DNA of 64,000 nucleotides from Achatina immaculata (GCA_009760885.1 CM019713.1:82065631-82129630); one strand, 5' to 3'; numbered from the stretch's first letter, positions 46,756 through 58,365 are shown. Notes: generated by a model from the sequence alone, not told the origin. Numbers and translations are program-made.

Positions 46756-47572
46756 CGAGAAGTGATTGATAAGTTCTCGGCATAAGGTACAATGGATTAT
46801 TTGTGGACAACGTTTTGGGGGGTTATTTCTCAACATAGTCCCCTTGTAAGTTTATGCACTTAGTCCAGCGATCCTGGAGCATACGGATCCTTTCTTTGTA
46901 AAAGTCAGCATCTTGTGCCAGTAGAAAGTGGTCTACAGCATGAATAACGTCATAATCTGAAGCAAATTTGAGACCACTTAGCTCCTTTTTGAGTTTGGTA
47001 AACAGGTAATAGTCCAAAGGGACCAAATCTGGAGAATAAAGAGGATGTTCAAGAAGCTGGAAGCCGCATTCATGAATGGCAGCCATTGCCACCACCGACT
47101 TGTGAACTGGAGCATTGTCTTGATGAAAGATGACTCCACTCGTCAATTTCTCTGGATGTTTTTCCTTCAGTTTGACCTGCAGTTGTTTCATGAGATTAGC
47201 GTACTAGGCCCATGTAACTGTTCTGCCCTTTTGAAGATAGTCTACCAATAGCACACCTTCTGAATCCCAAAAGATGGAAGCTGTCACTTTGCATGCAGAC
47301 AGAACCATCCTTGCTTTTTTGTAAGTGGAGATCCATGATATTTCCACTGCTTTGACTGTTCTTTGGTTTCTGGTTGAAAATGATGAACCCAAGTCTCATC
47401 CATAGTCACAAATTGCTGAAGAAACTTTTCAGGATCTGCAGAACAATGACCAAGATTGTCTCTTGATATGTTGAGACGCTGTCGTTTGTTATCAGCTCCA
47501 AGAAGTTTCGGGACCCATCGAGCAGAGACCTTTGTCATTTGAAGATCATTGTGAATAATGGCATGAACATGT
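46756..47572 (-). pseudogene. Mariner element, 5'-truncated copy
   Basis: The right end (at lower coordinates) is cgagaagtgattgataagtt, next to a TA at 46754-46755, and matches the terminal repeat of the 48-kb mariner. Minus-strand frames cover the C-terminal two-thirds of the transposase: MDETWVHHF, then a frameshift, then HQDNAPVHKS and DLVPLDYYLF with two catalytic Asp residues. An in-frame TAG (47206-47204) sits at the same codon as in the 48-kb copy. The N-terminal DNA-binding part and other terminal repeat are missing beyond about 47572. Confidence 0.9.
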
Positions 47573-48000
47573 TCCTGTATCTTGGACTCTTATCTTAAGA
47601 TTTTGATTGTTTTCTCTTAAAACCTCACTTTACTATCATCTTCTCTCCCCCCCCCCCCCCCAACCACTGATATTAGAGATAAGTTATCCCAATTCAGGTA
47701 ACTCCGTCTCGATCGCTTCCTTTTATACTCAACGAAGATTAAAGAATTCCGAAAATGGGTTGTCCGCACTCCATTAACGATCGCATTTTACGCGTTCCCG
47801 TAAGGCGAAATCTTTCATAAATTCTGGAGTAGAACATTTACGCCCTTCCGGAATGGAGCAAAAATAACCATAAAGGAGAATCAGTGCTGAAGGATAATGG
47901 CGGGCGTGTATCCAGCGCTAAGAAAAGCTTTTTAGACAAATCTTAAGCGCGTACAAGTTGGCAGGTCCTGCGTTCTCGGACAAAGGAAATCTATGAAATA
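47573..48000. other. No gene recognised
   Basis: Apparently unique sequence with a C-run near 47647-47662. Confidence 0.5.
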
Positions 48001-49290
48001 CGAGCAGTGATTGATAAGTTCTCGGCATAAGGTACAAATACGTGATCCATACAGTTGATATTAGGTGCTTTTGTAGAATTGGTTAATGTAAAATTAAACA
48101 CCAAGTTTCAAGAAATTAACTGCAATCAATTTTTTTTTACAGGCTACTGAAGTGGTAAGGGGTGGCAGAAATTGAGAAAATGGATAAAATTTCTCATCGA
48201 GCAGTCATTCGCTACCTCTGCATCAAGGGCTTATCATCGAAGGAGATCCATGAAGATATGCTAGAGACTCTAGGGGAGAATGTCCCTTCTTACAGCACAG
48301 TGAAGAAATGGGCAGCTCAATTCAAACATGGAAGGGAGAGTCTGGAAGATGATCCCCGTCCAGGAAGACCAAGAACGGTAACCGGTAGAATCCATGACAT
48401 GATAATGGAGGATCGACGACTAACTGAGTGGTACATTGCTACTGAGTTGGGCATCTCCCAGGAACGAGTTCATGCCATTATTCACAATGATCTTCAAATG
48501 ACAAAGGTCTCTGCTCGATGGGTCCCGAAACTTCTTGGAGTTGATCACAAACGACAGCGTCTTAACATGTCAAGAGACAATCTTGGCCATTTTTCTGCAC
48601 ATCCGGAAAAGTTTCTTCAGCAATTTGTGACTATGGATGAGACTTGGGTTCATCATTTTCAATTAGAAACCCCCCCAAAAAAAAAACAGTCAAAGCAGTG
48701 GAAATGTCATGGATCTCCACTTCCAAAGAAAGCAAGGATGGTTCTGTCTGCATGCAAAGTGACAGCTTCCATCTTTTGGGATTCAGAAGGTGTGCTATTG
48801 GTAGACTATCTTCAAAAGGGCAGAACAGTTACATGGGCCTAGTACGCTAATCTCATGAAACAACTGCAGGTCAAACTGAAGGAAAAACATCCAGAGAAAT
48901 TGACGAGTGGAGTCATCTTTCATCAAGACAATGCTCAAGTTCACAAGTCGGTGGTGGCAATGGCTGCCATTCATGAATGCAGCGTCCAGATTCTTGACCA
49001 TCCTCCTTATTCCCCAGATTTGGCCCCTTTGGACTATTACCTGTTTATCAAACTCTAAAAGGAGCTAAGTGGTCGCAAAATTTGCTTCAGATGATGATAT
49101 CATTCATGCTATAGACGACTTTCTACTGGCACAAGATGCTGACTTATACAAAGAAAGGGATCCGTATTCTTCAAGATTGTTTGACTAAGTACATAAACTT
49201 GCAAGGGGACTATGCTGAGAAATAACCAAAAAAAGTTGTCCACAAATAATCCATTGTACCTTATGCCGAGAACTTATCAATCACCCCTCA
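48001..49290 (+). mobile_element. Mariner transposon, full-length but inactivated
   Basis: The 1290-bp length is typical of mariners. Terminal inverted repeats of about 37 bp (48001-48037 and 49254-49290) share an uninterrupted core of about 31 bp including gataagttctcggcataagg. It is flanked by TA at 47999-48000 and 49291-49292, the expected target duplication. Mariners move by cut and paste using their own DD34D transposase. Confidence 0.95.
48180..48842 (+). pseudogene. Mariner transposase, interrupted by TAG
   Basis: I start at ATG 48180 (MDKISHRAVIRYLC). The N-terminal region contains two helix-turn-helix-like segments for terminal-repeat binding (SYSTVKKWAAQFKHGRESL; a GRPRTV motif between them; LGISQERVHAIIHNDL). 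The catalytic domain begins with MDETWVHHF (first Asp at 48636). An in-frame TAG at 48840-48842 stops it after GRTVTWA. Beyond it, still in frame, lie the second Asp (HQDNAQVHKS, 48927) and third Asp (APLDYYLF, 49032), 34 residues apart, the mariner DD34D signature. A second stop, TAA at 49056, removes the C-terminal tail, which is still open in the 46.8-kb copy. No active enzyme is expected. Confidence 0.92.
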
Positions 49291-49980
49291 TATTCGTATA
49301 ACACGAGTAATACTTCAATATCTGACACACGAGGGACTTAAGCAGGAATTTTGTGGGGTGAACATTTCACAAATGAACTCTTTATCTTCAGATTAGCTTA
49401 AGCTGGGACCTAGGATTATCATTTAATGTCTTAGTTCGCTGTGCTTGAAAGTGGTCCATCTGTGAAAAGTTTAAGAGAAAAGTTTCAGCTAGAAATGTGA
49501 AGGGGCCTTATGTGAGAGGGAAAAGTTTGGTTTGGACCAGTTTATGGAGACTAGTTTTGTATGTTGCTATCTTGTTTTATTTACCAGACCCAAGTAGGGG
49601 AAGGGTACAGCCATTTGCTTCGCTCAGGGACCCAGTGGATAAAGGTAGTCTGGGCCAAGGGCCAAGGGGTTAAGGGTGGGGGCAATTAAATAGATGGCAG
49701 GGGACTCCCGATGGAAAATGCAGAGTAGAGTCTGGGACCACCTCACCTCAGTGGCCTGGATCTTTATACATTGATAACTTTAACTATTTCTCTTCCGGTG
49801 CGCCTGGTCTTGCATGTAGATACTTCAATAATTCCGAGACATCCTGTCAGCTCAGACTAGCGTCGGATGTCTTCTCTTATGCCCAGCAGACTTGTTTTAA
49901 AAATTCTTTACTGTGCGCTTGAAATAAGGAGCTAACATCTACTTTTATCTTGACACTACGACTAGTGTTCTGTTGTTCTT
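49291..49980. other. No gene recognised
   Basis: Unique-looking sequence without repeats, splice-bordered frames or family matches. Confidence 0.5.
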
Positions 49981-49987
49981 TCTTTTA

Positions 49988-50090
49988 TTATCTTGACAAG
50001 ATAACACAATGTGTCTATTTCTATATTTTCTTATCTTGACAAGATAACAAAAGGTGTTTATTTCTATATTTTCTTATCTTGACAAGATAA
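49988..50090. repeat. Three 43-bp units each centred on a perfect palindrome
   Basis: ttatcttgacaagataa occurs at 49988-50004, 50031-50047 and 50074-50090. Each is an 8-bp inverted repeat around one base and holds two WGATAR sites (agataa) facing outward. A regulatory role is unproven. Confidence 0.85.
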
Positions 50091-50236
50091 CAAAAGGTGT
50101 TTATTTCTTTGTTTTATCTATTTTTACATGACAATTAATGGTGTTTTTTCTCTTTTTTTGTATTGTTTCAACATAATAAGTGTAGCATTCAGTTCCAAGT
50201 TTTCCTTTCCTTCTTCTTCATCTTCTTCTTTTTTAC

Positions 50237-50244
50237 TACTACTA

Positions 50245-50327
<83 letters not shown>

Positions 50328-50331
50328 GCTG

Positions 50332-50366
<35 letters not shown>

Positions 50367-50374
50367 GCTGCTAA

Positions 50375-50406
<32 letters not shown>

Positions 50407-50419
50407 TTGCTAATACTAA

Positions 50420-50453
<34 letters not shown>

Positions 50454-50536
50454 ACTACTACTACTGCTGCTGCTGCTGCTACTACTACTAGTGCTGCTGC
50501 TGCTGGTGCTGCTGCTGCTACTACTACTACTACTAT
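50237..50536. repeat. (CTA)n/(CTG)n trinucleotide array
   Basis: About 300 bp alternating blocks of CTA and CTG, with CTG runs up to about 11 units. All frames are homopolymeric (Leu, Thr/Ala, Ser) and are artefacts. Bases 50537-51303 show a poly-C and a (CT)n run but no gene. Confidence 0.97.
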
Positions 50537-51303
50537 TTCTTCTTTGAATGCAAGAACTTGTATTCTCTAATTTCAAAGATGAAAAGACGTGGCCGTATCG
50601 GGTGAGACAGTTACAGCCGTTTTCTTCTGGCCTCACAAATCAATCTTCCGCCACTTTTAGTAACATGCCGAGCCTCACTCCGTTAACCATAATGAAAAAA
50701 AAGGACACATATACTGTTCTGATCATGATAATTACACCGGCCCCCCCCCCTTCCAAGCTTAGAATAGGCAGTTCTAGCAACCCTTCAGCCTCAACCACCA
50801 AGATTTTCAAACCTCTCTCGTGGGAAATCCAGGTCCTTTGTTTATGTTTCTACCAAATATTTACTCTATATAAATACCTAATATATACCTGCCCACTTTA
50901 TCACTTTATGTTCTCTCTCTCTCTCTCTTTTTTTTTCATTCATTCATTCTCTCCTCTGCCGCTCCCAGTACTATCTTCCGGGGTTGAACTTAGTAAGGCA
51001 AATATTTAATCGCATTTTCTACGCTCGTTAATCAGGCTTGGTACGAGACATCGATTACCTCCCCCTGCCCCGCTCTGGACTCGAGGTGTAAAGTAATACA
51101 ACAGGTCCTCTCGATTATCGATCCATGTCTGTTAACCAGGGGGGGGACGCGGACAGGGAGTGGGGGAAAGGGTGGGATGAAATGTGTGATCCACAAGACA
51201 CAGCATCTTTGGCTGTGTCCTTTCATTCGCTGATCTGATGTCGCCCTCCATTTATTCATCCCTTAAATCTGTTTTCTTGTGCTGTTCTTGGTGTATTTAG
51301 CCA

Positions 51304-51539
<236 letters not shown>

Positions 51540-51966
51540 GCATCACCTCGTGTAATTGATAAAAATGTTTAACAAACCTAGCTTTATCTAAGAAACCATC
51601 AAGGAAAGTGAAAACAAGGCAGACCAAGGAATGCAGAGAGAGGATACAACAAAGACTTTAAAATCACAGAGATACATGGAGCAACCACGGACAACGATAG
51701 AAACGCCTGGAAAGTCTTATGCCTATGGCTTATGTTTTGGAGGCGGGGCTACAGGCATTGGTTGATTGATTTATAAAACTGTTGGAAACTTGAGTAAATA
51801 CCACATCAAAAATTAATTCTCGGTAAACAAATCTCTCATAAAAGACAGTAAATGCTTAAACTCCTAACCCTCTTTTTTTTTCCTGCTAGGAGAAGAACGA
51901 TTCTCTCCAGGATTATTTACTCCTGCGACTTCTCTCAGAGCCCTGCTCTGTGTTAGCTCTGGATTC

Positions 51967-52167
51967 AGCGGTCCTCAACATTTTTATACCCCCGTGGACC
52001 CTGCTCACCAGATGTCAAAATGCCGCCTCTTTCTTTAGTCCTGTGATTTAAAAAAAAAACTGCAGTGGAAATAATCCGCATTTTAATATTCCACCTTTCT
52101 ATTTAATCTGTGGTCCCAGTTCTTTCTTTTCTCCATCCCTCCCCCCCACACCCAGTTAGAGAACTGA
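51967..52167. mobile_element. Possible hAT-like MITE
   Basis: The left end tcagcggtcctcaacatttt and right end ccagttagagaactg resemble hAT termini and the length (~200 bp) fits a MITE. No 8-bp duplication is visible, so the ends may be wrong. Confidence 0.3.
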
Positions 52168-52264
52168 TGTATATTATTTTACAGCATGCGAGTAGTTGAT
52201 GATCTTCATAGTCCTACCTGACGCCATTGACATATACACCGGGGACTTGATATTAGTGTCCGAC

Positions 52265-52790
52265 TGTCCTTGACTTGTCAACATATTTTAAGCTCCTTGG
52301 CCTGTCAACACACTTCAAGATCCTTGATCCTGTCAACACACTTTAAGCTCCTTGGCATTGTCAACACACTTCAAGATCATTGGCCCTGTCACCACACTTT
52401 AAGCTCCTTGGCCCTGTCAACACACTTTAAGCTCCTTGACATTGTTAACACACTTTAAGCTCCTTGGCCTGTCAACACACTTTAAGCTCCTTGGCCTGTC
52501 AACACACTTTAAGCTCCCTGGCCTGTCAACACACTTTAAGCTTCTTGGCACTGTCAACACACTTTAAGCTCCTTGGCCTGTCAACACACTTTAAGCTCCT
52601 TGGCCCTGTGAGCACACGTTAAGCTCCTTGGCACTGTCAACACACTTTAAGCTCCTTGGCACTGTCAACACACTTTAAGCTCCTTGGCCCTGTCAACACA
52701 CTTTAAGCTCCTTGGCCCTGTCAACACACTTTAAGCTCCTTGGCCCTGTCAACACACTTTAAGCTCCTTGGCACTGTCAACACACTGTAG
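52265..52790. repeat. 28-bp satellite, about 19 copies (locus 1)
   Basis: The unit contains cacactttaagctccttggc and cctgtcaa. The same satellite recurs at 56500-57030. Confidence 0.93.
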
Positions 52791-53469
52791 ACTTAGTCGG
52801 TGCTAGATCTACAACTGGAAACAATTTAGAGAATGGACAGGACCAAAAACCCAGCTGCAACCCACAAATCCATGGCCGATGTACTACCGTACTGGGTCAA
52901 TAACACAATAATTAGTGTATAAGTATACAACTATACACGAAGCACTGCAGTAAAGCTGTGATACTAGAATGTATAAAACAGGAAAAAGTAGGAGCAGCTT
53001 TACTACTTAACGATTACAATGTTGTGACGTTTCGGCGTGAGCCTTAATCATACAAAAACATACAGGACGAAGAAGTAGAGAGAGGAGATAAAGTATAGAT
53101 TCACATGAATGCTATTTAAAATAATAATAAAAGAAATAATAGTAACATACACAAATTTTTTTCCTAAAGAGTACTTAGCTGTAAATTGTAAGGTGTGGCT
53201 TGTCCGGCGGTGTGTGTCAGGAATGGATTTAGTAGAATGTGGGGACTTTAAAAAGAGACCTGTGACATGTGGTCAGTGGGTTGTAATTGGGGGTGGTGGA
53301 TGGGGAAACGGGGAAGGGAGAGAGATTGTGTGATGCAATATTGACCTAGCTAGGAGAAGTTGAAACAGATGATTGGGGAAGAGGGGTTTCAGAGTGATGC
53401 TGTGAGGAGGTTTGACAAGTAAGAAGGGGTGGACTTAGTGGAAAGGTACTGTAATGATTGAAGAGAATG

Positions 53470-53763
53470 TTACGTGTAACTAAACAGCGAGTTTAACCCA
53501 TGTGGTTCCAGCGTCCCATAATTTTGAATGCAGCGGTTCTCAAGTGCCAGGCGGCTTGTGTCATCTGCGTGACATTGTTTGATGGCTGTAACCAGAAAGT
53601 CAGATTTGCCTCTGTGGTTGGGGCCATTGAAATGATTTGGGACTGGTTTCGAAGCATGCTGGGTGATGTCGTACAGATGTTTTTGCATGCAGTCTCCTAA
53701 TCTGAGGCCAGTCTCATCAATATATGTTATCCTGCATCTTTTACAAACGATGTCATATATCAC
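53470..53763 (-). pseudogene. Penelope GIY-YIG endonuclease, left arm
   Basis: A 97-codon frame with MIYDIVCKRCRITYIDETG, where Gly of the TYIG motif is replaced by Asp (TYID), likely inactivating. It continues to the C-terminal LALENRCIQNYGTLEPHG. The upstream zinc-knuckle region is shortened relative to the right arm. RT is absent. Confidence 0.85.
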
Positions 53764-54000
53764 ATTACGGGACTCGCATGTGAATCCCTCATGAAGGGTG
53801 AGGATAGTTCAGGTGGCTGTGGACGAGGATGTCCTTAAGGTTTGGCTCACGTTTGGACATCCTCGTAATGTGATATATGATGTCCAAAAGTGAGCCAAAC
53901 CTTAAGGACATCCTAGTCCACAGCCACTTGAAGCCTTACATATGTTGGCATCAGAAAATGTAACCGCCCCCGCTGCGTTACCTGCCCTGTAGTCTGGGAA

Positions 54001-54363
54001 ATGAAAACAATCACCTTTCCCAAAACTATCCTCACTCTTCATGAGGGATTCACATGCGAGTCCCGTAATGTGATATATGTCATCGTTTGCAAAAGATGCA
54101 GGATAACATATATTGGTGAGACTGGCCTCAGATTAGGGGATCGCATGCAAAAACATCTGTACGACATCACCCAGCATGCTTCGAAACCAGTCCCAAATCA
54201 TTTCAATGGCCCCAACCACAGAGGCAAATCTGACTTTCTGGTTACAGCCATCAAACAATGTCACGCAGATGACACAAGCCGCCTGGCTCTTGAGAACCGC
54301 TGCATTCAAAATTATGGGACGCTGGAACCACATGGGTTAAACTCGCTGTTTAGTTACACGTAA
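54001..54363 (+). pseudogene. Penelope GIY-YIG endonuclease, right arm
   Basis: A 120-codon frame holding the nuclease domain that nicks DNA to prime reverse transcription. VIYVIVCKRCRITYIGETG contains the GIY-YIG-type pair of strands, followed by LRLGDRMQKHLYDI (with the motif Arg) and the C-terminal NRCIQNYGTLEPHGLN. In frame upstream lies the Cys cluster KCNRPRCVTCPVV. A frameshift before that and a TGA near 53890 cut it from any RT, which is missing. The domain itself looks intact. Confidence 0.88.
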
Positions 54364-54767
54364 TATTCTCTTCAATCATTACAGTACCTCTCCACAAAGT
54401 CCACCCCTTCTTACTTTTCAAACTTCCTCACAGCATCACTCTGCAACCCCTCTTCCCCAATCATCTGTTTCAACTTCTCCTAGCTAGGTCAGTATTGCAT
54501 CACACACTCTCTCTCCCTTCCCCGTTTCCCCATCCACCACCCCCAATTACAACCCACTGACCACATGTCACAGGTCTCTATTTAAAGTCCCCACATTCTA
54601 CTAAATCCATTCCTGACACACACCGCCGGACAAGCCACACCTTACAATTTACAGCTAAGTACTCTTTAGAAAAAAAATTATTATTATTATTATTATTTTT
54701 TATTATTATTATTTTAAATAGCATTCATGTGAATCCATATTTTATCTCCTCTCTCTACTTCTTTGTC

Positions 54768-54800
54768 CTCTATGTTTTTGTATGATTAAGGCTCACGCCG
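54768..54800 (+). other. Hammerhead-ribozyme-like relic in Penelope 3' end
   Basis: tgattaaggctcacgccgaa followed by acgtcac has a short stem II (ggc/gcc), GAAAC and GTC as in Penelope-associated hammerheads. The CUGANGA core reads ATGATTA, with changes at two conserved positions, so cleavage is unlikely. The left arm carries the same sequence on the minus strand near 53013-53045. Confidence 0.35.
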
Positions 54801-54872
54801 AAACGTCACAACTTTGTAATCGTTAAGTAATAAACCTGCTCCTACTTTTTCCTGTTTTATACCGTACTGGGT

Positions 54873-55389
54873 GGCCAGGCTCAAAACTCATATCTGTCTG
54901 CGACAACCCAGGATTTACCCTCTACGGATACTATATGCCAGTTATGCAGCTTATTGCATACATTCATACCAAATTCATGATAGGCAATGCACATTACCAA
55001 TTTAAGCAATTCAAATCAATCAACATTTATTTGTCTACACTACATACACCATTTAACGTTACAACAGACATTGCATATACAGAACATCAACATGTATCAT
55101 TATAGAGAACATCAACATGTATCATTATAAGTGTAATAAGCATGCCATCAATATAATTTATAACTCTCTAAGTATAAACTGAATCCTAAGGACCCAATGT
55201 GCCTGGGCTATCCTGGCCCTCATAAGCACATGCATACATTTATATAAATTGTGCCATCGCACTTATTAACATTGCAGCTACTTCTGCTCTTATGAAACTC
55301 GCATCTTCCCGTATCACCAGGTGCCACTGCACTTTTGCACTTACAACAACTGCTGCCATGATCCCCCTCCTCATACTACACATAATCTT
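54873..55389. other. No gene recognised
   Basis: AT-rich with a ~23-bp duplication (agaacatcaacatgtatcat) near 55080-55130. Confidence 0.5.
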
Positions 55390-55625
55390 CATTGTGATAA
55401 TGCACTGAATATCACAACATATCTCACTTGTGCTAATGCACTGAATTATCATACATATCTGCTTCTTGTGCCAGTGCACTGAATTATCATATATATCTCT
55501 CTCTTGTGCTAACGCACTGAATTATCACACATATCTCCCCCTTGTGCTTACGCACAGAATTATTACACATATCTGCTGCTATGGTGCTTCCTCTCATCTC
55601 TAGGAATTACCATGTGCTAATGCAC
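55390..55625. repeat. About 35-bp minisatellite, 6-7 copies
   Basis: Units contain cttgtgctaatgcactgaat and tatcatacatatct. Bases 55626-55929 show no gene. Confidence 0.8.
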
Positions 55626-55929
55626 ATCATTAATTGTGCAGCTACCTGTTGCCTGGTTCGGTATCTCCTGATAGCTTGACATAGTATTATCCATGCAAAT
55701 GAAACATGATGGACCTTGATGTGTGCCCATCCAAATATATAACGAATATCATTAGTAATCATAGAATCTCCACATAAGACGAGAAAAACGTAATCCACAG
55801 CACGTTATGACTTCACAATACATTATCAAACATTGTAAGGTCGGCTGGGATAAGCATAGACGATAACGAAATCAGCCCGCATCTCCTCAAGCTCACTCTT
55901 CGTCATGCATTCCTCGACTATATATAGGC

Positions 55930-56410
55930 CTGAAATATGAAAATCAGGATATTTAAGAGTAATGTTCTAAGTGTGCTACTCTATGGAAGTGAATGCTGGA
56001 AAATCACCAAAACCATAGAAAACAAGTTGAATTCTTTCCAGACTAAATGTTTACGTAGAATTAAAAAAATATTTTGGCCAAACACCATAAGAAATAACAT
56101 TTTATTGGCAGAAATGCAGATGAAACCACTGACAACAATTATTGAGGAAAGACGCTGGCGATGGTTGGGACATGTGCTCCGAATGACTGACAACTCACTA
56201 CCAAAAATAGCACTAAGATGGACACCACAGGGGAGCAGAAGTAAGGGTAGACCAAAAGAGACATGGAGAAGAACAACAGAAAGGATGTTGAGCAATAGAG
56301 GGCTCACCTGGGCAAAAGCAGAAAAAAAGGCGAAAGACAGGCATTTGTGGAAAACCCTTGCGAAAGCCCCATGTGCCCTGGGCACTTAAGGTTCAGAGAG
56401 AGAGAGATAT
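55930..56410 (+). pseudogene. LINE family B, 3' fragment with open C-terminal frame
   Basis: The frame at 55937-56389 (150 codons) encodes the RT thumb to C-terminus: VLLYGSECWKITKTIENKLN, KCLRRIKKIFWPNTIRN, RRWRWLGHVLRMTDNSLPKI, GRPKETWRRTTERML, ending CALGT. It then has a (GA)n tail at 56394-56406. No active site is present. The left border (aaatatgaaaatcaggata) is at almost the same place in the element as in the 58-kb copy. Confidence 0.85.
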
Positions 56411-56499
56411 AGGCCTTCATACGTTCGGATAACGTGGGCAAGGTCGCTCCGCCCCCAAAGCCATACACACTTCTGGGCATCGCGTGCTCGACCACACCA

Positions 56500-57030
56500 C
56501 TTCAAGCTCATTGGCCCTGTCAACACACTTTAAGTTCCTTAACTCTAACAACACACGTTAAGTTCCTTGACCCTATCAACACACTTTAAACTCCTGAACC
56601 TGTCAACACACTTTAAGCTCCTTGACCCTGTCAACGCACTTTAAGTTCCTAGACCAATCAACACACTTTAAGTTCCTTGACCTGTCAACACATTTTAAGC
56701 TCTTTGACCTGTCAGCATACTTTAAGTTCCGTGACCTGTCAACACACTTTAAGCTCCTTGACCTGTCAACATACTTTAAGTTCCGTGACCTGTCAACATA
56801 CTTTAAGCTCCTTGGCCCTGTCAGCACACTTTAAGCTCCTTGACCTGTCAACATACTTTAAGTTCCGTGACCTGTCAACATACTTTAAGCTCCATGGCCC
56901 TGTCAACACACTTTAAGCTCCTTGACCTGTCAACATACTTTAAGTTCCGTGACCTGTCAACGCACTTTAAGCTTCTTGATCTATCAATACGCTTTAAGCT
57001 CCTTGAAGTGTCAATACGCTTTAAGCTCAG
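56500..57030. repeat. 27/28-bp satellite, about 20 copies (locus 2)
   Basis: Same satellite as 52265-52790, here mostly the shorter tgacctgtcaacacacttta variant. The copies are more diverged and mixed with taagttccgtgacctg types. Confidence 0.92.
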
Positions 57031-57087
57031 ATTTAGCAGGAACAACATATCTATTTTTAAGCAAGATTAGCTGTCTCGCATTTGGAC

Positions 57088-57492
57088 ATGAGTTAGTTTA
57101 TCTTAACATGGGTCCCTGGACCACCAGAGAGTCCACGGAGGAATTTTGATGATCCATAAACACGTAAATAGATTGATTTGAGAAAAAAAAGAGAAATCTT
57201 GTTTTCTATTTACTTTTAATGACAACCGACCCCCCCCCCCCCCATCTGCTCTCATGCTAGAAAAGGGGATCCAAATCTGCTCTCAAGCTAGAAAGAGGTC
57301 CACATCTGCTATCAGGCTGGAAAGGGGGTCGACATCTGCTATTAGGCTAGAAAGGGAGTTTACATCTGTTCTGATATTGGAAATGGGGTCCACATCTGCT
57401 CTCAAGCCGGAAAGAGGAGGGGAGAGGGGAATATCTGCTCTCAAGCCGGAAAGGGGGTCTACAACCAAAGAAAAAAATCTTAGAAACCACTG
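57088..57492. mobile_element. hAT-like element with internal minisatellite, relative of 15800-16285
   Basis: The right end aaaaatcttagaaaccactg and a left end near ttatcttaacatgggtccct correspond, in reverse orientation, to the ends of the 15.8-kb element. The interior repeat is also homologous. The left border is approximate and no clear 8-bp duplication was found. Confidence 0.5.
57242..57465. repeat. About 30-bp minisatellite, 7 diverged copies
   Basis: Units contain catctgctctcaagccggaa and aggggtcca. The reverse complement matches the 30-bp unit at 15878-16160. Bases 57493-58365 show no gene. Confidence 0.8.
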
Positions 57493-58365
57493 GCATGATG
57501 GAGTCATACTCCGCAACTGAGAAAGATGAATTCATTGTCTGTTATATTATCTTGTTCAGTAGTTCATTTTGTTCCCATAAAGTAGCATAAAGTATGTGCT
57601 ACATTTAAATTATGAGCAGTTTTCTTACTAGGGATGTTTGTAATACTGTTTTACCGAAATGTAGGAAACCACATCAACTGCTGAAACATTCATAACACGT
57701 TCAGCTCAGTTTTGTGACCCTCTGTTTTCTCGACTAATCTGTACTGTTTGTTGCCTTGGAAACCACACCGCTATCATTAGTTCCGCTTCTTCTCTGTTCT
57801 GGGAGGCGTGATCTTAACACGCGTTCATTTTCGGACGTGACTCTTAGGTCATGTCAAGCTTGTCTGTAACAGGAAGCGCCCAACGTAACAAAGCCGGAAG
57901 TTGGGTGACGACATAATGTCGCCGGCGCCAAATATTTCCCAAGATTTATGCCACGAATGTTAGGAAGTGCTAAAATATTTAAGATAACCAGAAAATGCTT
58001 GACTTTTTGGGCTCTGGAAGTAAAATACGACAAGTTTTTGTTTGTTTTTTTTTTACATCCTGTCTATCGAGACAGTTTTCCTCCATTAGTCTGACTGAGC
58101 CATTATCTGCAGTTGCAGAGTCCGCCGTCACCCGCTGGACCAACATCTGGTCATGTTCCCGAGAAGCTGTTATCGCTCATGTTCCTCCAGGGTTGTCGTC
58201 AGATCATGCTCCACGAATGACAGGAACAACATATCTGACAAAATAATCTGACATTTTGTGTTCGATTTACTTGTCCGATGTCAGTCAGTAAGAGTGAGAG
58301 TCTTGCGCTGAGTGACAGGAACTTCTGGCACAGGAAAGTCGGTCAAGGCCATACGTCACCTGAAT

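Larger units (their letters stand above)
52885..54872. mobile_element. Penelope-like element, head-to-head inverted unit with 13-bp direct repeats
   Basis: taccgtactgggt at 52885-52897 recurs at 54860-54872, bracketing the whole 1962-bp unit. Inside, a minus-strand Penelope 3' half (52971 to about 53862) faces a plus-strand one (about 53878-54862). At the centre, gtccttaaggtttggctcac (53831-53850) mirrors 53890-53909, and tttggacatc mirrors gatgtccaaa closer in, leaving a short loop. About 70 bp at 52898-52970 is outside the inverted arms. The arrangement fits the inverted structures known for Penelope-like elements. Confidence 0.9.

Noticed and set aside
50128..50636. Poly-Leu, poly-Ser and Thr/Ala proteins
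   Set aside because: All come from the CTA/CTG microsatellite in different frames.
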